A stretch of 64,000 bases of DNA, from contig BQMF02000327.1 of the NCBI GenBank assembly GCA_027922465.2, positions 372,001-436,000 of the forward strand, read 5' to 3'. The translations under genes and the position numbers were made by a program. The notes beneath the pieces were generated by a model. It was given only the letters and a program-made list of their open reading frames with translations, did no database searches and was not told the origin of the DNA. This document shows positions 1-8,478 of this stretch, in pieces. This stretch comes from Turritopsis dohrnii (taxonomy: Eukaryota > Cnidaria > Hydrozoa > Anthoathecata > Oceaniidae). The stretch's first letter is position 1, and each line of letters starts with the position of its first letter.

Positions 1-220
1 ATGGTAAAATACTAAAAGAACGTATAAAGAATGTTTTGATAATAGTTATAAAGATTATTAGCCTCCGTTCTTAAGTTGCAATTTACGCAGTTTCGAAAGC
101 GACATTGGTAGGCTGCACAGGCTAAACTGCCATTTCGGTCGGTAGTAGGAGGAGGAGGAGGAGGAGGAGGAGGAGTAGTCCAAGGGTGTTTTAATACGGT
201 ATTCGCTTTCGCTGCTACCG
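1..220. other. Unique DNA upstream of duplication copy A, with GGA microsatellite
   Basis: Anonymous AT-rich sequence that has no counterpart in front of copy B. It holds a (GGA)n microsatellite at 147-175, which accounts for a proline-rich frame on the other strand. No gene is supported. Confidence 0.6.
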
Positions 221-769
221 TAATAAACTTCACAAAAATAGATTTCGAGTGCTAATGGGTATTATTTTTAATAATTTTTTTTGTCTTAAAAACGCCTCCT
301 GAGAACCGGTTTAACCGACAGTGTGCAGAGAGCATCTAATTGCCAACCAAGATGCGTGCGCATATTGGTAGGAAATTGACTTGATCATTTATCATTAAGC
401 ATTTATGTTGAAACTCACAGCAATTATCGAGCAAAAAACACTAATGTTTATAAACATCACGTCACTTAGAAACTCATCTAATTCCGTTGTATAGCTTGCA
501 ATGTATAGCTTGCTGTGTGTACAAATTGGAATGCTTGAGCGCGGGGGCATTTTTAGCTAAAGCTACATGCTAGTTTTAGTGTGTTCAATAACACCACGAC
601 ATGTTCTTAATAAACAAAAGAATAATCGCACGTGATAACTTACTTTTATTAACCCTTTATCGTCCACGGTAACCATATGGTTACCTCATGTTTCGTCGGA
701 AATACAGAAAAATCTACTTTGTATGATGTCATGAACTTCGGTGTTCTGTAAAATACCATGCTTTAGAAT

Positions 770-931
770 ATGAAAAAGGCGCTCTTTTTATTTTACGGCA
801 TTGTTGTGATCGTTCTGGCTGTCAGAAGTATCGGAGGTTCAGTGGCTGCGAAAGCATGCCTGTTTCTTATGTGTAACTGTAGTATAAATAGCTATTTCTT
901 GCAAAACTTTTTCATGTTTTTTTATAGCTAA
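770..931 (+). other. Short open frame, 53 codons, hydrophobic N-terminus (doubtful gene)
   Basis: An ATG-started frame inside piggyBac-1. It encodes a Lys-Lys start, a hydrophobic stretch like a signal peptide or membrane segment, and three clustered cysteines (A-C-L-F-L-M-C-N-C). In copy B the ATG is CTG, one cysteine is gained (AGT to TGT), and the frame stays open. A hydrophobic frame this short can arise by chance in AT-rich DNA, and its place inside a dead transposon argues against a host gene. No function is assigned. Confidence 0.2.
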
Positions 932-988
932 GGGATGTGTGTTTCTAGTATAATGAATTGTTTTTGTTATGGAGCAACACAGATAAAT

Positions 989-1705
989 CATGGAGGTATA
1001 AAACAGAAGGAGAACGAACTCAAAATCTGCTATTGTACTATCCGTGATGCGCTGCATTGTTTAAGTCCTCAGTTTGTAATAACATATAATTGCTATCATC
1101 TTGCATAATTTTTATAATTTTGGCGTTCTTGCGTGAAAATTTCGTTCATATCAATTCTCCAATGTGATTAAAGATCGTTAGGGTAAAGTTCTTAGCATGC
1201 ATAATCTGTAGGAATTGGGAGAATTATGCAAAAACGTCACAAATATGCAACGAAAACATTGCAACTTTAGGTCTATATATCTCGTGATCCCCTCAAGCAG
1301 TTTCGCTGAGCTTCAGTTTTTGAAGAGGGAATAATCCTAAGTTTTTGCACGTACCGCGGCACTATCGAGGCGCATTTAAGTCAGAAGATATGTAGATTGG
1401 AACTTATACATGAATTACGCGATATCTTCAACTCTGTATAAAAACATAGATTTTCATTTGTCTCTCAAGGAAGCTTTAGGTTTAATAATCTGCTTGTCAC
1501 TATGCAGCAAGTTGATCTGTTGTTATAATGGATGATATTTGGTTTTTAAATTGTCGTTAATTTTTAAAAAAGTATTCGTTTCACCGACAACCAGCCGAAA
1601 GCGCATCACGGATGACATCAAAGTGATACCGCAATGAATAGAATAGTCATTATCTGAATAATAGAAAAATAAGAGTTCGTTCTCCTTTTGTTTTATACCT
1701 CCATG
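989..1705. mobile_element. 717-bp TIR element with 7-bp TSD (P-like layout)
   Basis: The ends are inverted repeats of about 33 bp with one mismatch, beginning CATGGAGGTATAAAACA. They are flanked by direct repeats GATAAAT (982-988 and 1706-1712). Copy B has the uninterrupted site with one GATAAAT in ...CACAGATAAATACACAGG, which proves the boundaries. A 13-bp subterminal inverted pair, TCCGTGATGCGCT, lies at 1041-1053 and 1600-1612. There is no transposase frame, so it is non-autonomous. The CATGG start, TIR length and subterminal repeats recall P elements, but P usually makes 8-bp duplications, so the superfamily is left open. Confidence 0.85.
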
Positions 1706-1913
1706 GATAAATACACAGGACAAGAAAATTTAAAGTAACCATATGGTCACTATGAACAAAGTGTGTAAATATTCTACTAAAACTGTTTCTTTGTTTTTGT
1801 GCCATATGGTTACTGTGAACATAAAGTAAAATAAGGGATATGATAAAACTTTATTTGCATCTCATTTTGTGTCATGTTATCTTATTTCTTGTTCATTTCC
1901 ACACAGTATTTAA

Positions 1914-2764
1914 CATAAAAATCATAAAAGACGTATTTATAATACTGAAGAAGCGTTGAAAATAATTTTGGAACCAGGATCAGATTCTGAGTATGAAGAA
2001 TTAGAGAAAAGTGATGGAGAAGATCACGATGCCACTTTAGCACCACAACCAAGAATTGAAGAAGAGCAACCAGATTTTACAGTCATTGGAAATGATGCAA
2101 ATGAGCATGAGAATGACGATAATTCAGATGATGATAATAACATCGATCTCTCCACATATATAAAACATGTCACTCGATGGCGTGCTAACAAGATACCTCT
2201 AGCAAGTGATACACAATTTTTAGGGGATAACTTTGGTTTACCTCCAGATGATGTTGACACATGGACACCATTTACTTATTTTAAATTGTTTTGGAAAGAT
2301 GATATAAATTAGTGTTGTAGGAGCAAACCAATCTGTATAGTTTTCAAAAAAAGGCGAAATCTATAAATAGTACTCCTGGAGAAATTGAACAATTAAGTGG
2401 CCTCCAAATGTTAATGTCAGTGGTTAATTTACCAGCATTTCACATGTATTGGGCCAGTGAAACACGATACGCGCCTATTGCAGATATCATGTCAATAAAC
2501 CGCTACAAGGCATTACGTGAGAATCTTCACGTCAGTGACAATTCAATGATTAACGAACCAGCAAACAGAACTAATAAACTTTATAAAATCCAACCAGTGT
2601 TAGATCACGTCAGAAAAAATTGCATTTTACTGGAACCGGAAGAAGAACATTCAATAGATGAGCAAATTATCCCTGCGAAAACATCGTACAGTGGTATTCG
2701 TCAGTATAACCCAAAAAAAGCCAGTAAAATGGGGCTTAAGGAGTTAATGACCGTGACAGTTTAA
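1914..2764 (+). pseudogene. piggyBac-1 transposase pseudogene, copy A
   Basis: This is the N-terminal half of a piggyBac-family transposase (DDE_Tnp_1_7). The frame is open from 1914. It shows an acidic leader (PGSDSEYEELEKSDGED), the F-K-L-F-W segment, then a stop and frame break near 2312-2340. It resumes with the L-P-A-F-H-M-Y-W and H-S-I-D-E-Q-I-I motifs; the latter contains the first catalytic aspartate. An extra A in the A-run near 2710-2717 shifts the frame just after it, and the second and third catalytic aspartates are absent. No ATG starts the open frame. It cannot encode an active enzyme. Confidence 0.88.
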
Positions 2765-2886
2765 AGAAATCCTTTTTACTACAAAGGTGTTGGACTAAAT
2801 TATTTAAAATATAGGTTTTTAAAATCCTTGAAGGAAATGCTATCGAACGATGTAAAAATCTCTAAAATCTGATATTAGCTTGTTAA

Positions 2887-2918
2887 AATCTCAGACCGAA
2901 ATTCTCTGGGACACACTG
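2887..2918 (-). repeat. Mariner-type terminal repeat, copy A
   Basis: Read on the minus strand this is CAGTGTGTCCCAGAGAATTT followed by CGGTCTGAGATT, next to TA at 2919-2920. The same terminus occurs in the opposite orientation at 43152-43183 and in copy B at 47024-47055. A CAGTG... end beside TA is typical of Tc1/mariner-like termini. No left partner lies in copy A within this window. Confidence 0.6.
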
Positions 2919-3574
2919 TACATTTTAATGATCAGTTTAAATCGTTTTAAATTGTTATATTTATGACGGTTTTGCCCACAGGGACTATATTTCTATTTAA
3001 TTTGCTATATGTATCACTTATGTATTAATTTTATTACAAACAACGAAAATCTTCGGTTCTAAAATGTCTTTTTCCTTCTCTCCGAATGATTTTAACACCC
3101 TCCTATAATAAAATAAGATAATAAAATAAAATTTGTTTATGTTTACTTGTGCCATCCAATAATTACGCCCTGAAATTCAATTTACTAGAATTTTCTGCTT
3201 ACATTCCAATTAAATCCCAAATGCAAATTCTGTTTAATGAAATTAAATGTGTGACTGCTTCTTAAAGTTTACAAAAGATTAAATAAACAGAGATATTATC
3301 TTCTGTTTTCTATTCTTGTATCAAAAGAAACATCTTTAGTTTGTAATGTGTTGTTATCAAACAGGCCTTCATTTAATTTAACACAAGGAACTCCTTTAAT
3401 ACAGACGTCTCTGGTTTCATAATGTGCACTGTTTCTCGTTACTTTGTCGGTTCAGTATGTGATCACCTTAGGATATGCTACTGATAATGTCAAACCAATA
3501 ATTAAATGTAGATTAAAAAGATTTTTTTGATGTGAAGAATATTTAGAAAATTATCTCTCACATTATCAAAGTAA

Positions 3575-3840
3575 ACACAAAAGCGTCTCTAAGTCTTCTT
3601 TCAGTCGCCCTTCAAAACAACGTTGAAATCTCCAACGCTTTGAGAGAAGCTTCGTGACTTTCTTGAGACGTCTGCTAACGAGTGCAAAAGCCGAATTTAA
3701 AACATCTCTGAGTGGACTTTGCGACGTCGTTCAATATGCCAAAGGGTCGTCTTTAATACGTCTCCACTTGGTTGAAATCTGCAACGCTTTGAGAGAAGTT
3801 TCAGGGTGTCTCTGGTACGTCTTTGAGACGAGATGAGAAG
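3575..3840. repeat. GACGTCT-rich dispersed repeat, copy A
   Basis: The stretch is packed with GACGTCT/AGACGT-like heptamers in both orientations, plus the recurring phrase CGTCTCCACTTGGTTGAAATC. A diverged relative lies at 18470-18690, sharing the phrases about GTTGAAATCTG and about GTGCAAAAGCCG. A motif-related stretch lies at 41525-41720. It is non-coding and of unknown class. Confidence 0.6.
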
Positions 3841-4380
3841 GAAACTTATGTAAATCCAAAACATTTGTTTGGTGTAAAACGCAATGAAAATCACAGACAA
3901 TAAAATGCCCTCGGGTATAGGGATTTCTGCAACATCCAGCTGCAACATCCATCTGCATTGTTGTTTAAAGGCTGCTTTTATCTCATTTTTCATTTTGAAG
4001 CCAACGCCGCTTTCTAATGAACGCCGGCCTCTAAACGCCTGCTCCAAAAGTTGGAAGTTTTAATGAACGTCGCGGGGTTTATTAGAGGAAATACGGTAAT
4101 TAAATCAAAGTCTGCTTGATAACAACACATTACAAATTTATTAGGGAGATTCGTAAAATCGACGAGCCTGTTACACGAAAATAATCAATCGCTTGTGATA
4201 ATTGTTTTTAAGACTGTTCAATTAAAAAGTTACTTCGGAGATTAAAGGCTTCTCGTGCATGAAAAGAAACAGTACTTTGCACGCTTATTTCAAGTGTTGA
4301 TGTCAAGTTTCTAATGACGTTGTAGGGAAAAATTCACGAGCAACTCTACTGAGTTGTATGTAATTTCTTACAAATCTATA

Positions 4381-4881
4381 TAATAATAGCCGATTCTCTG
4401 TCTGTCTGTCTGTCTGTTTGTTTGTTTGTTTGTAAGTGACGCAAAATGGTAGATGTGAACTGCGAAAGAGAGTCAGCAATGTAAGATCACACATAAATTA
4501 TTTCTTTTCTTGTGCGCGACGTCAGTGTGAAACCATTGTATTGAGACCCTAATGGAATGCGACGTTTAGGGAAAATTATCTCCGTAACCAATAGGGATAA
4601 CTGACGTTTTTTTTGGTCTGCGATACAGGCGATAGGGTGATGAAAAATTTGGGACTAATTTTTTTTGGGGGACGGGTCTGTGACGTCATCAAAATATTTG
4701 ATCAAGGATATCTCCGGAACGGTTGGTCGTAGCGAAACGATCCCATACATTTTTTTGATCAGTTTTTCGAGCTCTACAACATGGGCACACTTATCATTGC
4801 CAATTCTTTAATTTTGTTTTTCGTGAACTCAACTCAGGCTGAACGGGCGGCGAGCGACGCCGCCTTGGCGGCTAGTCTATA
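4381..4881. mobile_element. Copy-A-specific ~495-bp insertion with TCTATA target duplication
   Basis: Direct repeats TCTATA at 4375-4380 and 4876-4881 flank a segment that is absent from copy B, where the empty site is a single TCTATA at 48512-48517. The insert starts TAATAATAGCCG, then (CTGT)n and (TTTG)n tracts at about 4398-4432, and ends in a GC-rich CGCCGCCTTGGCGGCTAG palindromic stretch. There is no ORF and no clear terminal inverted repeat. It is probably a short non-autonomous element of unassigned class. Confidence 0.75.
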
Positions 4882-5466
4882 GAAAAATAGTTTCGTATAA
4901 ACCAAGTATGATGTTTCCGAATCCCGCTAATGATGGTTTTTTATACAAGAATAGAAGACGGAAGATCCTATCTTTGTTGTTTATCAACTTATTACAAACT
5001 AATGATGTTTCCTTCGGTACAAGAATAGAAAATTGAAGGTCATATTTTTGTTGATTTAATCTTTAATCAATTCTAAAATGCAGTCACATAGAAATCAGAA
5101 TTGCTTTCAAATAAATAAATGTCTTTGCTTGGATTATCCCTATTGGTTATTGCACAGCGGTATTCTGAAACCATTTATATGCTTCATTAAACAGAATTTG
5201 CAATTGCAATTTAAGTGGAATGCGAACAGAGAGTTCTTGGTATAATAGGCAGTTTACGAAATATGAAAACAACGAGGACTTTGTTTGTAAGGTCGCCGTC
5301 ATCATTCCCGTTTTATCAAATTTCGATAACGAAAAATACAGAGGAGCGGCAAAAGATAACTTAGCGCGAAACAATTTGAATTTGAAATTTTTTGCAGTTT
5401 CAACCATGCCTAAATTAAGAAATGTCAGAAAGGCATAGTGTACATGCATACAACTCGAATGCAATA

Positions 5467-5722
5467 GACGGTGAAGATTTTCTTTTATTACATGATATGA
5501 AATACTTCAACTAACCTTGAATTACCATACTGGCAATATCCTTCATTTAATTTGGATAAGTTGTCGGATGAACAGTGCAAAGCAGAGCTTAGGTTTCTGA
5601 AAAATGATGATAAGATTTATTTAACGTCATAAATCTGGATGCATTCATCACATGCAGCAACGGATTAGAAGTACCTGGCATTGAATGCTTGTGTATTTTG
5701 TTGAAGGCTTGCATACCTATAT
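5467..5722 (+). pseudogene. HARBI1-like transposase fragment, copy A
   Basis: Broken frames resemble the N-terminal region of HARBI1/PIF-Harbinger nucleases: D-G-E-D-F-L-L-L-H-D, then after a shift L-P-Y-W-Q-Y-P-S-F and C-K-A-E-L-R-F-L-K-N-D, then I-E-C-L-C-I-L-L. In copy A the homology stops near 5722, where about 1.36 kb that copy B keeps is missing. The fragment has several stops and frameshifts and lacks the catalytic DDE region. The family call rests on motif resemblance. Confidence 0.6.
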
Positions 5723-5810
5723 AGATAACCAACGAATTCACTTTAAAATGAAGTTTTGGAAAAATGGGATTTATTTTATTGTGGTCGAATGTACAGATAT
5801 ATGACAATTT

Positions 5811-6144
5811 ACTTATTTATTTATTTATTTGGTATTGTTTTACGTGGCTAGCCTCACCCAGTTGTTACTGCATCTGCTTTCTAGGAGGGGCCACGGCTTA
5901 GGTTAGAGGCTCCGAAGTATTTGACAGTCTCACGAGTGACACAAACCCAATCAAGGGCCTGTGCTCTTCTGGATGACCCCCTGCAATACCCGATGTATCA
6001 TCTACCCAATTTCCCTCACATGGCATGGGTCGACCCGGCGCCATGGTACAATCACTCGCGCATGGTGAATCACCGCCAAGGGGAATTGAACCCCGATCTC
6101 TCGAATGAAACACGAGAGTGATAACCACTATACTACGGCGCCAC
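5811..6144 (-). mobile_element. tRNA-Glu-derived SINE, copy A
   Basis: Read on the minus strand, the head begins GGCGCCGTAGTATAGTGG with a good RNA polymerase III box A (6125-6135) and box B GGTTCAATTCC (6082-6092). The anticodon-loop region reads GTTTCAT, giving a TTC (Glu) anticodon after U33. About 240 bp of tRNA-unrelated body follows, and then an AATA/AAATA repeat tail (5811-5830). This is the standard layout of a tRNA-derived SINE. It is present at the same place in copy B, so it predates the duplication. It is not a functional tRNA gene: the acceptor stem is poor and the transcript continues into the body. Confidence 0.88.
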
Positions 6145-6147
6145 TAT

Positions 6148-6205
6148 TTGTATGACTTTGTATGATTTTGTATGATTTTTGTTTGATTTTGTATGATTTT
6201 CATAA
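6148..6205. repeat. TTTGTATGAT short tandem repeat
   Basis: Five imperfect units of TTTGTATGAT follow directly on the SINE head. The same array occurs in copy B at about 51146-51200. It is non-coding. Confidence 0.7.
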
Positions 6206-6344
6206 CATATGGTCTATAAAAACAACTCAATGGTTTGAATAAATGATTAAGCATTCTGTATCTTTCAAGAAATAGAAAGAAAATTATTTGCGCAAATGAT
6301 AATATTGTATATTGTTTGGCAAACACACACACACACGCACACTC

Positions 6345-6965
6345 GCAAAACAAATTTACGCACCAAAATGTTATCGATACAAAGACAAAATCACAAAACA
6401 CCACATGAATTTTGCAATCTCCCCTTTATTATTCACGAGTGTCTGCTCTTATAATAAACTTGATAAGGAATAAAAATGTTACCGATACAAAAATAAAATC
6501 ACACAACTCCACATGAATTTTTCAATCTCCCCTTTATTATTCACGAGTGTCTGCTCTTATAACCTTGATAAGGAATAAAATTTCGATCAAATTGAAAACA
6601 CCTTCTTTTTACTTTTGTCCATTTCTACATGCCAGTTTCTGAATGTGTCTCCAAAGTAAACCACACCAAAATGTTATCGATACAAAGATAAAATCACACA
6701 AAACCACAATTTTGATAATTTTTGATAATTTTGATAAGGAATAAAATTTCGATCAAATTGAAAAAACATTCTTACACAAAATGTTGTTAAATTCTTGGAA
6801 GCATGTAAACATTATCAAGTTTTCCAGAAACGAGTTCAACTCGACGAATTATATTTGGTCTCTGCATTGGTTATAATGTGACTATGTAAAAAATTGAATA
6901 CGTGAGACAAAATATCTTGGTACAAAGCTTTATAAAAATTACACAGACTTAGTGTAATTTACATG
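6345..6965. repeat. Low-copy repeat family (TGTGTCTCCAA..ATAAACCACA), copy A unit 1
   Basis: Tandem and partly overlapping copies of a unit containing AATGTTATCGATACAAAGA, CACATGAATTTTGCAATCTC and GATAAGGAATAAAAT. One ~110-bp stretch is duplicated here (about 6406 and 6512) but single in copy B. Related units lie at 14826-15095, 32787-32873, 38429-38702, 41349-41545, 51316-51825 and 58537-58805. The family therefore marks the older duplication history of the region. There is no coding potential. Confidence 0.65.
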
Positions 6966-6973
6966 TCATGTGA

Positions 6974-7070
6974 CCAGCGTTCGCCAGGATCTTCGTCGCC
7001 ACCATCCGTATATTGAATAGGCAACAGACCCTGGGTTCGAGGTTGCCGCTTGGCTTGAAGACTTCAGGAC
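6974..7070 (+). repeat. Dispersed repeat with GCGTTCGCCAGG..CCTGGGTTCGAGGT
   Basis: A short conserved block containing CCATCCGTATAT and ACCCTGGGTTCGAGGT. It recurs in copy B at 51826-51920 and, inverted and diverged, at 49970-50062 in the B-only segment. The GGGTTCGAG phrase resembles a pol III B box, so a SINE fragment is possible but unproven. Confidence 0.5.
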
Positions 7071-7344
7071 GGAACACAACGATAAATATCTAGTCTCAAA
7101 AATACAACATTGCCGGATTGCCAAATTGTGGTCAAATCTAACAACATGACTGGCAAATTCAAAATAAACATCTTCCAATTGCGCTTTGTACAAATTTTTA
7201 TGAATATTGCTGAACTTTCTAAATTGGGTCAATATTTGGCCCAAATTGTTCAAATTTCAGTCAAATCCGACAAAGACGCTGTCAAATTTGAAATCAGAAA
7301 CTTTCAAATGTAATCCATGCAAAATTTCATGAAAATTGAAGAAC

Positions 7345-7540
7345 ATTCACTTAAATTTTAAATGGTCGATTAACACGTAGTTGAATTACATCGTGCTTAT
7401 TGTTTCAAAGCACTAAATCCATACAAATTTTTATTAATTCTATGTTTGCGTTGAGACCCACAAATTGATATTTAAAATCATAAAATATTTTGTTTTTGTT
7501 TTTCGTGAACACACAGCTTAAATTTGTTTATTGGTCAGCG
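7345..7540 (-). repeat. Fragment of the long-TIR mariner-like fold-back family
   Basis: Contains ATGGTCGATTAACACGTAGTT, TACATCGTGCTTATTGTTT and the GTGAACACACAGCTTAAATTTG stretch. These match, inverted, the internal part of the better preserved element at 38746-39258. The same fragment is in copy B at about 52205-52385. Confidence 0.55.
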
Positions 7541-8478
7541 CGGCAGCAGCTGATCTTTCATTAGCATTCGTGTTCGTCCGTCCGTAAGTCCATAAATTTT
7601 TGTCCCCAGTTGTAGGCTGATACCACTAAAAACACGAGCCTTAGTTTTAAGGCTGGAATAGAGGCTATTTGTTGATTGTGGCTTAATTCAGAATTGTTTA
7701 TTAATTCATAATTACAACTACTTTATCAGGGTGAGTGCGGCCTCCACAAAATAAACAGGAGTTTACGTTTCTGGAAACACAGATTAATACTGCTCATCAG
7801 AAAAGCAATGCAATTCTCAATATTATAATCGTTATAAGTGATACTGTGATTATATACTTCCGAGTTTCCTTGCTAGCTACTTTGGGCTGATTTTGTGTTA
7901 TTAAATTGGTCAGGATGTATGAGAGCTCTGCCTCCAAACCAAGGGCCTATATATACATTATGATGGATTACCTATGCATTCATTACATATGTTGATGTTA
8001 TTTTTTGTAATCTGTTATATAGTTAATTGTGTCTGTGTATGTAGAAATCTATAGTCACCCAAACATACAACATCTCAAAGTGTATATAACAAGACATTTT
8101 AGTTACCTCTGTGAAGGTGCGTTGTGTGCTACTCAAAATTGAGTTAATCAACAATATTCTGTGCTGGTGGTAATGTAATGCACTTTTAGATAGATAGGTA
8201 TATTTTCTGTTAATAATAAGTTTACAGGTTGGTAATATATATAATGTTACAACAATTTTCAGAATGTTAAAAACAACGTAAAAACGTTACAGTTTCTATA
8301 ATTAAATAATGTTAAGTGGATATTCTCGTAAACTCATAAATAACAAGGAAAACTAGTAGAAGATCAGGGTGATCTTATCATCGAGAACCTATTTTGCTTG
8401 TTCTTGTTGAGATATTTTTTCAGAATCTAATAATGTACTATATAGGTAATCTTTAAAAATTCATTGGCAAAAAGTGTG

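Larger units (their letters stand above)
649..2790 (+). mobile_element. piggyBac-1 relic in copy A (left end and transposase remnant)
   Basis: A TTAA at 649-652 is followed by CCCTTTATCGTCCACGG, a piggyBac-style terminus. Next comes a perfect 18-bp palindrome, GGTAACCATATGGTTACC, at 668-685. Related half-sites recur near 1737 and 1801, just before the transposase remnant, and resemble subterminal transposase-binding repeats. No matching right end (AAAGGGTTAA) is visible, so the 3' half of the transposase and the right terminus are missing. A private TIR element interrupts it at 989-1705. The right boundary given here is approximate. Confidence 0.75.

Noticed and set aside
3697..4047. 116-codon minus-strand frame duplicated at 47834-48184
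   Set aside because: It lies across the GACGTCT-rich repeat, has no domain, and is kept only because A and B are recent duplicates.
4381..4875. Calling the copy-A insertion a Helitron
   Set aside because: It shows a 6-bp target duplication and no clear TC...CTRR ends, so the class is left open.
6060..6144. Functional tRNA-Glu gene
   Set aside because: The cloverleaf is imperfect at the acceptor stem and the sequence continues into a SINE body with a repeat tail; it is a tRNA-derived SINE head.
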